Notes under the pieces: generated by a model
Seen by the model: the letters and a program-made list of their open reading frames with translations, nothing else
Told to the model about the DNA's origin: nothing
Databases searched by the model: none
Origin: Pseudomonas sp. DTU_2021_1001937_2_SI_NGA_ILE_001
Lineage (GTDB): Bacteria; Pseudomonadota; Gammaproteobacteria; Pseudomonadales; Pseudomonadaceae
DNA: 64,000 bases
Assembly (NCBI RefSeq): GCF_032463525.1
Contig: NZ_CP135971.1
Location: 2,914,001-2,978,000 of the forward strand
Direction of reading: 5' to 3'
Part shown: in pieces, positions 47,456 through 57,004 of the stretch
Layout: each line of letters starts with the position of its first letter
Numbering within the stretch: position 1 is the stretch's first letter
Made by a program: the position numbers and the translations under genes

Positions 47456-48556
47456 TCAGGAGAACAAGCGAGCCGGCGAGTAAGGCGCCGGGTCGATGAC
47501 TGGCGGCTGGTCCAGCAGCAGGTCGGTGAGCAACTGGCAGGAGGCCGGCGCCAGTACCAGGCCATTGCGGAAGTGCCCGCAGTTGAGCCACAGCCCTTCG
47601 AACCCCGGCACTGCGCCAATGAACGGAATACCTTCCGGCGAGCCGGGGCGCAGGCCCGCCCAATGGCCGACCACTTCGGCCTGCGCCAGCGCTGGCAACA
47701 GCTCGATGGCCGAGGCCTTGAGGCTTTCCAGCGCCTCGTCCGTAGGGGTCTTGTCGAAACCTTGGTACTCCAGGGTGCTGCCCACCAGAATGTGCCCGTC
47801 ACGCCGAGGGATGGCGTAGCGCCCCTTGGCCAGCACCATGCTGGGCAGGAAGTCTTGCGCACACTTGAACAGAATCATCTGGCCCTTGACCGGCTCCACC
47901 GGCAGGTCGATACCGAGCGGTTTGAGCAGCTCGCCGCTCCAGGCTCCGGCACTGAGCACGACACGCTCGCTGCGCAGTACTTGATCACCGAGGGCGACGC
48001 CCGTGATGCGCCCGCCTTCATACTGCAGCCCGGTAACGGCGCTGGCTTCGCGTATTTCGACATTCGTCATGCCGCGCAGCGCGGCCTTGAGCGACTTGAC
48101 CAGCCGCGGATTGCGCACGTTGGCGACCTCGGCCATGTAGATGGCGCTGCGGTAACCGCTGCCGAGCACCGGCACCGCATCGTAGACCGCCGACAGGTCG
48201 ACACGGCTCAGTGGCCGCCCCTCACGTTGCGCCCAGGCCAGCGCCTGCTCTTCGTCGTCGAGGTCCAGCCAATACAGGCCGGTAACATGCACCTCGGGGT
48301 CCAGGCCGGTCTGCTCGAACAGCCGCGCGCCCAGCTGTGGATAGAAGTCCTGCGACCAATGCGCCAGCGCGGTGACCGCCGCGCTATAGCGCCAGGGGTA
48401 GAGCGGCGAAACGATACCGCCGCCGGCCCAGGAAGACTCGCGCCCCACCTCGGCACGCTCCAGCAGACACACCCGCTGCCCGGCCTGCGCCAGGTTGAAG
48501 GCCGTCAACAGGCCTATGACACCACCACCGACCACCACCACGTCTTGCCTGGACAT
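47456..48556 (-). CDS. thiO: Glycine oxidase ThiO (FAD-dependent)
   Basis: A 366-residue DAO-family oxidoreductase. FAD binding is through VVVGGGVIGLLTAFNLAQ at residues 6-23 and the GRESSWAGGGIVSPLY loop; the C-terminal GLRPGSPEGIPFIGA and NCGHFRNGLVLAP form the active-site end. ThiO turns glycine into iminoglycine for the thiazole ring of thiamine. It converges with pilR (4-bp gap) and precedes no other thi gene here. The substrate is inferred by family and synteny; other small amino acids are possible. Confidence 0.85.
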   Translation of the reverse strand: MSRQDVVVVGGGVIGLLTAFNLAQAGQRVCLLERAEVGRESSWAGGGIVSPLYPWRYSAAVTALAHWSQDFYPQLGARLFEQTGLDPEVHVTGLYWLDLDDEEQALAWAQREGRPLSRVDLSAVYDAVPVLGSGYRSAIYMAEVANVRNPRLVKSLKAALRGMTNVEIREASAVTGLQYEGGRITGVALGDQVLRSERVVLSAGAWSGELLKPLGIDLPVEPVKGQMILFKCAQDFLPSMVLAKGRYAIPRRDGHILVGSTLEYQGFDKTPTDEALESLKASAIELLPALAQAEVVGHWAGLRPGSPEGIPFIGAVPGFEGLWLNCGHFRNGLVLAPASCQLLTDLLLDQPPVIDPAPYSPARLFS

Positions 48557-48588
48557 TCTGCTCTCTGGTTACGCTAAAAGAAGGGTTA

Positions 48589-48999
48589 TCAACGGCCCCA
48601 ACAGTCCCTGGCCGTCATGCCACCTGTTGCTCCGGGGTTGGTGCGCGCACCGGTATTGGTGATGGTGAACACACCGCACCTGTCATTGGCCATCAGCCCT
48701 CTACCGGTGGCCGCCAGGCTGTACTCCTGGGCGTTCAGGTTGGCGGCGATGGTGTAAAAGTCGTTGCCGGCCGACACGGTAGGCGCCGCCGTATTGGCAT
48801 TGCCGTTGTAGGTGCCGACCCGCGAATAGAAGCGTTCCAGGGCCTGCGCCTGCTCGGTCAGCAGGCTGGCGATCGCCGCCCGCTGGGTGCGCCTGACGTA
48901 CTCGGTGTAGCTGGGGTACGCAATGGCGGCAAGGATACCGACAATCACCACCACAATCATGAGTTCGATCAAGGTAAAGCCACGGTTGCTGGATCGCAT
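48589..48999 (-). CDS. pilE: Minor pilin PilE
   Basis: A 136-residue type IV prepilin-like protein. A short leader MRSSNRG precedes [34 protein letters not shown], with Glu5 present. Globular head with a C-terminal disulfide pair (DRCGVFTI and ARDCWGR). It is the last gene of fimU-pilV-pilW-pilX-pilY1-pilE and starts 12 bp after pilY1. In P. aeruginosa PilE links the priming complex to PilA. Confidence 0.9.
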   Translation of the reverse strand: MRSSNRGFTLIELMIVVVIVGILAAIAYPSYTEYVRRTQRAAIASLLTEQAQALERFYSRVGTYNGNANTAAPTVSAGNDFYTIAANLNAQEYSLAATGRGLMANDRCGVFTITNTGARTNPGATGGMTARDCWGR

Positions 49000-49011
49000 G
49001 AATGCTCCTTT

Positions 49012-52000
49012 CTACTGGATCTGGCGCCACATGATGCGTTGGAAGATATTCGTACCAGGAGGGTTGGGGACTGCCATGGGCCCTGAGGCACTCAGAACGT
49101 ATTTGATGTCAGGAACCCCGCCCGTTCCCAAAACGATAGCAGCCACGACTGGGGTCCCCGCGAACCCCATGCCTGACACTATGGAGTCGGAAGCATTGAT
49201 TTTCCCATCACCATTGGTATCCAGCACCGGGTAGCTGAACATGTTGCCGGTGACGGCATCCAGTTCGAACAGGCGACCGCTACCAACGCTTTCACAGGGG
49301 TCTGTGGAGTTCACCGCCGCAGAGGTAAAGAGAATACGATTGCGCAGCGATTGCGCCGGAAAAATCACCCGCTCCCCAAGGTACGGTGCAGCCGTAGCCA
49401 ATGGCAGATACCAACCCTTGCGGGTGCTCCAGTCCATACCGTTGCTGGTCGAGGTGAAGTAGGTTGCGTTGCTGCCGGTAACCGTTCCATTGATTGCCTG
49501 CGGCTGCAGGTTACCCTGGACGATATTACCCGCCCCGCCTTCTGCATCCCAGATGGCATAGAAAGCCTGCTGGGCGGTAGTCTGCTTGTCGCTAAGCTCG
49601 CTGAATTTGCCGGTGCCGAAATAGACCAGCTTGCCATTCTGCGGATGGTCCAGCAGCAACGGTTGTACGGTGATGGGCTGAGCGGCACCACCCGGAGCCG
49701 TGAACAGTGGCTGGCCATTGAACGCCAGCTTCCAGTTACCAGGGCTGGCATCACTAAGATCGAACTTCCACATCCGCCCCTTGAGATCGCCGGCATAAGC
49801 GGCCTGCACCACGTTCTGCGCGTTGACCCGCAACCTGACTGAAGACAAACCGTTGTCAGTTTCGTTGTTCAACTGCGGCGTCTGGATCTCAGTAATGAAC
49901 TCGCCGGTATTGGCGTTGATGACATACAGCGAGGCTCGCCCCGTGAAGCTTCCATAGCCATTGCCAATCACCATGATGCCGGTGCCATTGGCCATGCGTG
50001 CCACATCGGGTTTGGAGTAGGCATACCCCAGGTTGTTGAATTTGTTGGCTGGAGTGGAGGCGTCTGGCGCCTTGATCTCCCAGAGTGCCGTTGGGGTGTT
50101 GCTGCCTGCATCGAACAGCTTGACGGCGAAGTACGCCTTGCCTCCCGCGCCGGTCGCGCCATAGGCCACTGTGCGCCAAGGCGAACCTGCACCGGCCTGG
50201 GTATCGAAGACCGAAATGGGTCCGTCGACCGTAAACTTATGCGCCCCGGAGCCATAGGACGTGGAAGCCACAGTGGCTAACGAGGTGAGCGCCGATGACG
50301 GCATGAAAGCGTAGCGACGCGTACCTTGCTGGCTATTGTTTTCGGCATTGATAACGTTAAAGAAACCATCGTTGGAGTTGGCCAGCAGGCTGTTGGTCAT
50401 GCCGGCAGCCTTGCTTGTCAGATAGTCCGAATAACTGGTATCACCGGCCAGGCTCACAGCGGTCTTGTCACCTGGCATCGCGGTAACCAGCGGAGAATTG
50501 ACAATGTCACCCAGCAGCTGCGTTCGAGTCCGCAGGGCAGCATTGGCCGTCCCCTTGCTCCAGTTGATAAGCGTTGTGCCCGAAACCCCGCTGGGCAGGG
50601 TGGCGTTGATCGCCGACTGCTGGTCCGGGGAGAAATTATTGAAGTCCAAGGCGATGCGTGCCGGTGTGGCAGTGTTCCAAGACTCAAAGACGGTACTGGC
50701 ACCGCTGGTGATGGTGCTGTCGGTGGTCCAGAGAATCGCCCCGGGAGTACCGGTAGTCGCATTCACTTGGTAGGCGCGGATCGTACCGTGCCAATCGGCA
50801 GGGTCATAGCGCGTCTCGTAAAAGCGCGTGCCGGTCTGCAAGGTAGAGGTACTTGCAGCGCCACCGCCCCCGGAACCGGCCTTGGCATAAATATCGCCAA
50901 GGGTCAGGCTCAGTGCTGTGTTCAGTGCGGCGCTGTCGTTGGCCTGGAAGTACCGGCCTCGGCCATGGGTACTATCCGCCGCATCGATCAGCATCTGGTC
51001 ATTGGTGGTGAAGCCTACGGTATAGGTGCTCATGTTCTGCACCGAAAAACCCGCCGTGTCCCAGCTCTTGCCCGTCAAGTCGCCGCCCGGCGTGCGCGAA
51101 TCCCGACGCATGTCGATGTCGTAGGCAAACTTGGCAATGTCATCGAGATACAGCGTATCGCCTTCGTCATCACCGCCCGGCCCGTCGTTGGCGATACGGT
51201 CCCAGTTGGGCAGCCAGCCGTTGGGGTCGTCCGGATCGTTGTTGGGAAAGGTCCTGTCATAGGTGGGCAGGCCATCGGTGATCACCACACCGTAGTTCTT
51301 CTGGCAGCGGTACTGGATGGGGCTGGTGTAGGTCGCTGGCGAACCGTTATAGGCCGGGTATGGCGAAAGACCGCGAAAGTATCGCGTGACCTGGTAGTAG
51401 GTTTCCGCCAACGGGGTATTGGCCTCGGCCTTGAGGTTGGCGATGGCGTTGCGCAGGTTGTTGTAGTTGGTATCGGCGGTCTGCTGGCTAACAGCGGCTT
51501 GGTAGGCATTGGCTGCCACCGGCGAGAGATCGGCCACCAGTTGTTTGATGCTCCCTCCCGGCCCGAGGTCGCCGCCAGGGATGGGTGGGTTGTAGGCGGC
51601 CAGACCAATGCGCAGCGCGCGGTTGTTCTGCACCAGGTTCTGCGCCACGGATATGGCCGTGGTCAGGCGGCTTTGAGTGGGGATGCCTGAAACGCTTCGC
51701 CCCGCGTTGACCTCGGAGACCAGCCAGGATAGGTAGTTGATCGGGTAACGGGTATTGCCCGAGCCGGCCGGGTCGGCCAGGGTGATGCAGATGATCGCGT
51801 TGGAGTTTCTGTAGAACGCATAGGCGTTGGTGCCACTGCAGCCATTTCTGCTCAGGTTGCCGACGAACACGTAATCGGCTGTTCCGTTACTGACCTGGTT
51901 GCCTTGCGAATAGCCACAGAAGATCAGAAAGCAGCTGTACACCGGGGTATAGATCGGCCCGTTGTTGACGGACGGGTTGTAGCCCGTGGCGGTGATGATG

Positions 52001-52176
52001 GTGTCCATACTGCCGGAGTTATCCACTTGCAGCATGACGTTGGGCGTGACCGCCGGCGCACTGAGCAGTGGCACCTGGGCCGGGTTGAAGGCATAGGTCG
52101 GCGCGGCCAGGTACAACCCCAACAAGGCCCCCGCCAGATACCTGCCCACGTGCAGCAGGGCCTTAGCAATTGGCAT
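49012..52176 (-). CDS. pilY1: Type IV pilus tip adhesin PilY1
   Basis: A 1054-residue secreted protein. Signal peptide (LAGALLGLYLAAPTYA), then a von Willebrand factor A-like domain with MIDAS motif DNSGSMD (52-58), a middle region, and a C-terminal seven-bladed propeller typical of PilY1, with a calcium loop DTNGDGKINASD at about 985-996. It primes pilus assembly with the minor pilins and acts at the tip in adhesion and mechanosensing. Start chosen to keep the signal peptide; it overlaps pilX by 14 bp. It is somewhat shorter than the P. aeruginosa protein. Confidence 0.9.
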   Translation of the reverse strand: MPIAKALLHVGRYLAGALLGLYLAAPTYAFNPAQVPLLSAPAVTPNVMLQVDNSGSMDTIITATGYNPSVNNGPIYTPVYSCFLIFCGYSQGNQVSNGTADYVFVGNLSRNGCSGTNAYAFYRNSNAIICITLADPAGSGNTRYPINYLSWLVSEVNAGRSVSGIPTQSRLTTAISVAQNLVQNNRALRIGLAAYNPPIPGGDLGPGGSIKQLVADLSPVAANAYQAAVSQQTADTNYNNLRNAIANLKAEANTPLAETYYQVTRYFRGLSPYPAYNGSPATYTSPIQYRCQKNYGVVITDGLPTYDRTFPNNDPDDPNGWLPNWDRIANDGPGGDDEGDTLYLDDIAKFAYDIDMRRDSRTPGGDLTGKSWDTAGFSVQNMSTYTVGFTTNDQMLIDAADSTHGRGRYFQANDSAALNTALSLTLGDIYAKAGSGGGGAASTSTLQTGTRFYETRYDPADWHGTIRAYQVNATTGTPGAILWTTDSTITSGASTVFESWNTATPARIALDFNNFSPDQQSAINATLPSGVSGTTLINWSKGTANAALRTRTQLLGDIVNSPLVTAMPGDKTAVSLAGDTSYSDYLTSKAAGMTNSLLANSNDGFFNVINAENNSQQGTRRYAFMPSSALTSLATVASTSYGSGAHKFTVDGPISVFDTQAGAGSPWRTVAYGATGAGGKAYFAVKLFDAGSNTPTALWEIKAPDASTPANKFNNLGYAYSKPDVARMANGTGIMVIGNGYGSFTGRASLYVINANTGEFITEIQTPQLNNETDNGLSSVRLRVNAQNVVQAAYAGDLKGRMWKFDLSDASPGNWKLAFNGQPLFTAPGGAAQPITVQPLLLDHPQNGKLVYFGTGKFSELSDKQTTAQQAFYAIWDAEGGAGNIVQGNLQPQAINGTVTGSNATYFTSTSNGMDWSTRKGWYLPLATAAPYLGERVIFPAQSLRNRILFTSAAVNSTDPCESVGSGRLFELDAVTGNMFSYPVLDTNGDGKINASDSIVSGMGFAGTPVVAAIVLGTGGVPDIKYVLSASGPMAVPNPPGTNIFQRIMWRQIQ

Positions 52177-52648
52177 AGATACTCTCCAGTACAGTACGCG
52201 ACGGTCCTTGAATGGCCACGGCGGTCACCCGGTACAACGTCGCCGAGCCACTGCAGTTGGGTGGCCGCTGCACCGGACTTGCCGTGGTGCCCAGGTTCTG
52301 GATGGCGTAGAAAGCGCCATCGCCGACTGCTACCCAGGTGACCGCCCCCCCCGATCCCGAACCCGCTCGGGTCACGATGGTGGAATCGGTCGGCGGCAAG
52401 CAGGCGGTAGCATTGGCGCACTGGGCCAGCTGAAAGCTGGCATTGATCTGCGACTCGCCCACACGCAATACCGCTTCGGCGGTCTGGAAGGTCTGGTTGC
52501 GCAGGCTCACGCTGCCGGCCATCTTCTCCTGCAGGCTGGCGTTCTGCATGGACGAGATGCCGAGCATGGTCAGCAGCAGCAGGAACACCAGGCTGACCAG
52601 CAGCACCATGCCTCGCTGGCGGGACGGCGCATTGCGCAACGGGGTCAT
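52163..52648 (-). CDS. pilX: Minor pilin PilX
   Basis: A 161-residue prepilin-like protein. A 14-residue leader MTPLRNAPSRQRG precedes the hydrophobic MVLLVSLVFLLLLTMLGISSMQ helix; mature position 5 is not Glu (sequence MVLLV), as in PilX/GspK-like minor pilins. Cysteine pairs occur at QCANATAC and in the tail. ATG 52648 follows GAGAGGG; the longer in-frame start at 52744 is rejected. It lies 37 bp after pilW and overlaps pilY1 by 14 bp. Confidence 0.87.
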   Translation of the reverse strand: MTPLRNAPSRQRGMVLLVSLVFLLLLTMLGISSMQNASLQEKMAGSVSLRNQTFQTAEAVLRVGESQINASFQLAQCANATACLPPTDSTIVTRAGSGSGGAVTWVAVGDGAFYAIQNLGTTASPVQRPPNCSGSATLYRVTAVAIQGPSRTVLESIYANC

Positions 52649-52685
52649 TGCCACCCTCTCCTTTCTTGTTTCATGAAATAGCCGA

Positions 52686-53402
52686 TCACAACCGGTTACG
52701 CAGGTAAGCGACGACCGAGTAGGCCTGGTCCCTGACCCGGCCATCCGGGTCTCGCAGCGTCAATGCAATACGCACACTGCGAACCTCTGCAGCGCTAGCC
52801 GCCGTGAGATTGTTGACGTAGGTCATCGGGCTGCCCGCCAGGCCGAAGGTAATCTGAAAGTCGATCACGTTCTGCAGCAAAGGCTGAGGTGTCGCAGTCA
52901 GCTGGCTCCTTACGCTAAGGGTGTTATTGGCGAAGCTGTAGAACAGCTGCCGCAACGGGAAAGCTGTCTGTCCGGCAGCCGGCGCCCTGGCGCCGGCAAA
53001 CAGCTGGGACGCAGTCTGGCAGTTGGACAGAATGGTCCAGGTGGGCGAGGTGCCTGTCGTGCCGATATCAGCGGTGACCAGCGTCAGGGTGCTGGTGGTG
53101 CTATCCCACAGGATAGGATTGTTCAGCGCCACCGTCGTGGTCCGGGAAATCTCTGGCGCTGTCGGCGCCAAGGTGTAGCTGTCAGTGCCCAGGCAGCCGT
53201 ACATGCCGGTCATGCGCAGTTCCTGCACCATCTTGCTGAGCACGAAGCGTGCATCTTCCTGCATGCGCGCTGCCGAGCCCTGGCTGGCGAAGGTGCCACG
53301 CGCGGCGATGAACACCTGCACCACACCGGCACTGATCACCAGGCCCAGCACCAGGGCCACCATGATTTCCACCAGCCCGAAACCGCGCACCCGAGACTTC
53401 AT
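52686..53402 (-). CDS. pilW: Minor pilin PilW
   Basis: A 238-residue minor pilin. Leader MKSRVRG then FGLVEIMVALVLGLVISAGVVQVF, with the conserved Glu at mature position 5. The large head has MVQELRMTGMYGCLG, typical of PilW, and a second cysteine (LSNCQTASQ) for a disulfide. Its start overlaps the pilV stop by 4 bp. Part of the tip priming complex with PilV, PilX, PilE and FimU. Confidence 0.88.
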   Translation of the reverse strand: MKSRVRGFGLVEIMVALVLGLVISAGVVQVFIAARGTFASQGSAARMQEDARFVLSKMVQELRMTGMYGCLGTDSYTLAPTAPEISRTTTVALNNPILWDSTTSTLTLVTADIGTTGTSPTWTILSNCQTASQLFAGARAPAAGQTAFPLRQLFYSFANNTLSVRSQLTATPQPLLQNVIDFQITFGLAGSPMTYVNNLTAASAAEVRSVRIALTLRDPDGRVRDQAYSVVAYLRNRL

Positions 53403-53935
53403 GGTGTCGCTCCGGTGGTTGTCACACCGATCTGCGAACGGATCTGAAATGAACGCTGGTTGCCGGATGCCGTCGCCGCCAGCGCCTGATCACTGGCGCT
53501 GGCGGCGCGGGTGTCGTTCCACAGGATGGTGATGGTCACCACCTGCCCGTTCACCGCGATGCTGCTGTTGGCGCCATCGGTGCCGGCGAGGTTGGTCACG
53601 TTTTGTTGAAAGTCGTTCAGGTCGATGGAACGGGCGTCGGTGCCCCGCGCTGGTGTTGCTGCCAGGTTGGCCAGCGCGTAGGTGGCGAGCACATTGGTCG
53701 AGCCATTGCCCGTGGCGTTACCGATCACGTTGGCGCGGATGCGGTCCATCATGTCGTAGGCGATGAAGCTGGCCTGGCTGCTCATCGCCGAACTGTCGGT
53801 GTATTTCAGCGCATTGAGCTGGATGGCCGCGGCGCCCAGCAAGCCGATGGCCAGGATCAGTACCGAAATCAGCACCTCGATCAGGGTCATGCCCGCCTGG
53901 GGTACTCGGCCGGCCTTACGCATTGCAGTTCCCAT
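53399..53935 (-). CDS. pilV: Minor pilin PilV
   Basis: A 178-residue minor pilin with leader MGTAMRKAGRVPQAG and hydrophobic helix MTLIEVLISVLILAIGLLGAAAIQL, with Glu at mature 5. The first mature residue is Met, as commonly seen in PilV. The start at 53935 overlaps the fimU end by 20 bp; ATG 53923 is an alternative with a shorter leader. It overlaps pilW by 4 bp. Confidence 0.86.
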   Translation of the reverse strand: MGTAMRKAGRVPQAGMTLIEVLISVLILAIGLLGAAAIQLNALKYTDSSAMSSQASFIAYDMMDRIRANVIGNATGNGSTNVLATYALANLAATPARGTDARSIDLNDFQQNVTNLAGTDGANSSIAVNGQVVTITILWNDTRAASASDQALAATASGNQRSFQIRSQIGVTTTGATP

Positions 53936-54386
53936 TCAGAACGATCCTGCCGGTCAGACAGACAGTGAGGGTGCGGGTGATCGAGCCACGGGTGTAGGTC
54001 ATGGTCACCGCATTGGCCGGCGAAGAAACCCCACCCAGGTTGTTGAAATCGATTGCAGCGACATTCCCGGTATTGATCGCCGCACCGCTGCTCATGTCCA
54101 GGAAGTTACGGATGGCCGGGTTGTTGCTATTGGTGGGGTCTGTCACCTGCAACGCCGTGGTCCAGTCGCTGCCGCTGACCGGCGCGATACGCAGGGTGAT
54201 GCCGCGGTTGATCGCCTCCAGGCGCGTGTAGTTCAGCGCCCGCTGCAGTTCGCTGACTTCGGTTTCGGCGCGGTTGTTCTGGATCGAACTGCTGAAGCTG
54301 GGAATGGCGATGGCCGCCAGGATGCCAACCAGCGACACAGTGACTAACAATTCGACGAGGGTGAAGGCCTTGGCGTGATGACGCAT
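53916..54386 (-). CDS. fimU: Minor pseudopilin FimU (GspH type)
   Basis: A 156-residue GspH/FimT-family pseudopilin and the first gene of the minor-pilin operon. The leader is MRHHAKA and the mature start [24 protein letters not shown], with Glu5. The residue before the cleavage point is Ala instead of the near-invariant Gly. The GspH head includes RALNYTRLEAINRG. The tail VCLTGRIVLNGNC can form a disulfide. Named FimU by position before pilV; it could be called FimT in other schemes. Confidence 0.83.
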   Translation of the reverse strand: MRHHAKAFTLVELLVTVSLVGILAAIAIPSFSSSIQNNRAETEVSELQRALNYTRLEAINRGITLRIAPVSGSDWTTALQVTDPTNSNNPAIRNFLDMSSGAAINTGNVAAIDFNNLGGVSSPANAVTMTYTRGSITRTLTVCLTGRIVLNGNCNA

Positions 54387-54505
54387 CGAGTGTCTCCTTG
54401 ACGGGACGACTATAAAGCCGCTGCAACACTTAACAACGCTTATAAGGATATACGGTGCTTTTTCGCTGACGAGTGTGAAGCACCTCTTCCAAGGAGGGAA
54501 GAGAC

Positions 54506-55000
54506 ATGAAACAGAGCGGTTTCACCCTGGTAGAGCTGTTGATCGCCCTGGCCATCCTCAGCCTGCTGATTGGCACCGCCGCGCCCGGCCTGGGCGAGCT
54601 GTACGAGAACCAGCAACGGCTCACCGCCGCGCGGGAACTGGCCAGCGGCATTCGTGCGGCACGCGTGGCGGCGATCAGCCGCAACCAGAAGGTGACCATC
54701 CAGGCCATCGACCAGGACTGGAGCTACGGCTGGCAGATCATTGCCGAACACAACACCGGCCGCCCGGATGGACCGCTGCTGGTCGAACGCGCGCTCGATG
54801 GCCGGGTGCGTATCGTGGGCAACAGCAAGGTGGCGGAGAAGCTCAGCTTTTCAGGGTTGGGCGGGTTGCTGGGAGCGGCCAACGGCACCCTGCATGTCTG
54901 CCAGCCCCGGCAGACGAGCAGCGACTACCAGGTGATCGTGGCGATCACCGGGCAGGTCCGGCTGGCAGAGCGGCGCGTGGAGCATCCGCCCTGCGGTTAA
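54506..55000 (+). CDS. fimT: Pseudopilin FimT (GspH type), divergent
   Basis: A 164-residue GspH/FimT pseudopilin on the opposite strand from the minor-pilin operon. Short leader MKQSG, then [24 protein letters not shown] with Glu5. The head has [19 protein letters not shown] and a late Cys pair (HVCQPRQ and HPPCG). FimT proteins have been linked to DNA binding in natural transformation; the basic tail (RLAERRVEH) would fit but is not proof. Its stop shares the TTAA with the convergent ispH stop. Confidence 0.83.
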   Translation: MKQSGFTLVELLIALAILSLLIGTAAPGLGELYENQQRLTAARELASGIRAARVAAISRNQKVTIQAIDQDWSYGWQIIAEHNTGRPDGPLLVERALDGRVRIVGNSKVAEKLSFSGLGGLLGAANGTLHVCQPRQTSSDYQVIVAITGQVRLAERRVEHPPCG

Positions 55001-55944
55001 CCGACGTTCTTGACGCGCAATTCCTTGGGCATCGAGAAAGTGATGTTCTCCGGGCGCCCGTCCAGCTCTTCGGCCCCAGCGGCGCCCCAGGCCTGGAGTT
55101 GCTGGATCACGCCGCGCACCAGCACTTCCGGCGCCGAGGCGCCAGCGGTAATGCCGACGTTGTTCACACCGTCGAACCAGCTGCGCTGCAGGTCTTCGGC
55201 GCCATCGATCAGGTAGGCCGGAGTTTCCATGCGCTCGGCCAGCTCGCGCAGGCGGTTGGAGTTGGAGCTGTTCGGGCTGCCCACCACCAGTACCACGTCA
55301 CATTCGCTGGCCAGTTGCTTGACGGCATCCTGGCGGTTCTGGGTGGCGTAGCAGATGTCGTCCTTGCGCGGCCCGCCGATGGCCGGGAAGCGCTGGCGCA
55401 AGGCGTCGATGACCCGACTGGTGTCATCCATCGACAGCGTGGTCTGGGTCACGAAGGCCAGACGCTCGGGGTCCTTGACCTGCAGGTTGGCAACATCGTC
55501 TTCGTCTTCCACCAGGTAGATGGCCCCGCCGTTGCTGGCGTCGTATTGGCCCATGGTGCCTTCCACCTCGGGGTGACCTTCATGACCGATGAGGATGCAT
55601 TCACGACCATCGCGGCTGTACTTGGCCACCTCGATGTGCACCTTGGTCACCAGCGGGCAGGTAGCATCGAACACCTTGAGGCCGCGCGCGGCTGCCTCAT
55701 TGCGCACCGCCTGGGACACGCCGTGAGCGCTGAAGATCACGATGACGTCGTCCGGCACCTGATCCAGTTCCTCGACGAAGATCGCCCCGCGCGAACGCAG
55801 GTCTTCGACCACGAACTTGTTGTGTACCACTTCATGGCGCACGTAGATCGGCGGCCCGAATACCTCGAGGGCGCGGTTGACGATTTCGATCGCGCGATCC
55901 ACGCCGGCGCAGAAACCGCGGGGGTTGGCGAGTCTGATTTGCAT
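54997..55944 (-). CDS. ispH: 4-hydroxy-3-methylbut-2-enyl diphosphate reductase
   Basis: A 315-residue iron-sulfur enzyme, the last step of the MEP isoprenoid pathway, making IPP and DMAPP. The three cluster cysteines are in [10 protein letters not shown] (Cys12), [12 protein letters not shown] and [23 protein letters not shown] binds substrate phosphate. ATG 55944 gives the family start. It belongs to the ispH-fkpB-lspA-ileS-ribF run. Full length. Confidence 0.95.
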   Translation of the reverse strand: MQIRLANPRGFCAGVDRAIEIVNRALEVFGPPIYVRHEVVHNKFVVEDLRSRGAIFVEELDQVPDDVIVIFSAHGVSQAVRNEAAARGLKVFDATCPLVTKVHIEVAKYSRDGRECILIGHEGHPEVEGTMGQYDASNGGAIYLVEDEDDVANLQVKDPERLAFVTQTTLSMDDTSRVIDALRQRFPAIGGPRKDDICYATQNRQDAVKQLASECDVVLVVGSPNSSNSNRLRELAERMETPAYLIDGAEDLQRSWFDGVNNVGITAGASAPEVLVRGVIQQLQAWGAAGAEELDGRPENITFSMPKELRVKNVG

Positions 55945-56034
55945 GCTGTGCCTCGGCTGCGTCTGGCGCTTGCGTAAGGTTACTGGAGCGGCGCCTGGCG
56001 GCCGGGGCCGCCACGGCTCGGAATGCGGCCTGGC

Positions 56035-56496
56035 TCAGGAAGCCAGCGCCGTGACCTCAAGGATGCTGACTTCGAACTCCAGCGCCTTGCCGGCCAGCGG
56101 ATGGTTGAAGTCGATGGTCACCTGCTGGTCGTCGAAGGCTTTGACCACACCGGGCAGCTCAGTGTTGGCCGCGTCGTTGAAGATCACCAGCAGGCCTTCG
56201 GACAGCTCCATGCCTTCGAACTGCGAGCGTGCCATGGTTTGCACGTTCTGTGGGTTGTGCTGACCAAAGGCGTTCTCTGGCGGGATGCGCACGCTCTTGT
56301 GGTCGCCCGCCTTGAAGCCGAAGATCGCCGCTTCGAAGCCTGGCAGCAGGTTGCCGTCACCGACCTTGAAGGTGGCCGGCGCCTTGTCGAAGGTGCTGTC
56401 GACGGTGTCGCCATTTTCCAGGCGCAGCGCGAAATGCAGCGTCACCTGGGTGTTCTGAGCGATCCGAGTCTCAGCCTGTGGGGAGTGCTCAGTCAT
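56035..56496 (-). CDS. fkpB: FKBP-type peptidyl-prolyl isomerase FkpB (SlpA-like)
   Basis: A 153-residue cytoplasmic SlyD/FkpB-type isomerase. The FKBP core has VTLHFALRLENGDTVDST and GNLLPGFEAAIFGFKAGD, with the inserted-in-flap chaperone segment IPPENAFGQHNPQNVQ and the closing FNHPLAGKALEFEVSILEV. It lacks the His-rich metal tail of SlyD. It overlaps lspA by 8 bp, in the conserved lspA-fkpB-ispH run. Confidence 0.9.
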   Translation of the reverse strand: MTEHSPQAETRIAQNTQVTLHFALRLENGDTVDSTFDKAPATFKVGDGNLLPGFEAAIFGFKAGDHKSVRIPPENAFGQHNPQNVQTMARSQFEGMELSEGLLVIFNDAANTELPGVVKAFDDQQVTIDFNHPLAGKALEFEVSILEVTALAS

Positions 56497-57004
56497 GGGC
56501 GGCCTCTGTACGTTTGTTGCTCTTGAACATGTCCAGCGCCAGCATCACCGCACCGACGGTGATCGCGCTGTCGGCGACGTTGAACGCCGGGAAGTACCAG
56601 CGGTTCTGCCAGTGCACCAGGATGAAGTCGATGACATGGCCCAGCACCACGCGGTCGTAGAGGTTGCCGATGGCACCGCCCAGCACCAGTGCCAGGGCCA
56701 CCGCCAGCCAGGTGTCGTTGCGTCCCAGGCGCTTGAGCCAGACCACCAGCACGCTGCTGACCACCAGGGCGATCAGCGCGAACAGCCAGCGCTGCCAGCC
56801 AGCGCTGTCAGCCAGGAAGCTGAAGGCCGCGCCGGTGTTGTAGGCCAGGGTCCAGCTGAAGTAGTCCGGAATCACGATGATCTGCTGGTACAGGTTCAGC
56901 GAGTGCTCGAAGTAGTACTTGCTGGCCTGGTCGATGACCAGTACCAGCACACTCAGCCACAGCCAGGACAAGCGACCGAAACGGCCCGCAGCGTGATCAG
57001 GCAT
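56489..57004 (-). CDS. lspA: Lipoprotein signal peptidase (signal peptidase II)
   Basis: A 171-residue inner-membrane aspartyl protease that removes the signal peptide from diacylglyceryl-prolipoproteins. Four spans are visible. Catalytic Asp residues lie in [15 protein letters not shown] and [17 protein letters not shown] and YNTGAAFSF are conserved. The chosen ATG at 57004 overlaps the ileS end by 8 bp; the longer frame to 57175 is a shadow. BamD in this window is one likely substrate. Confidence 0.94.
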   Translation of the reverse strand: MPDHAAGRFGRLSWLWLSVLVLVIDQASKYYFEHSLNLYQQIIVIPDYFSWTLAYNTGAAFSFLADSAGWQRWLFALIALVVSSVLVVWLKRLGRNDTWLAVALALVLGGAIGNLYDRVVLGHVIDFILVHWQNRWYFPAFNVADSAITVGAVMLALDMFKSNKRTEAAHD

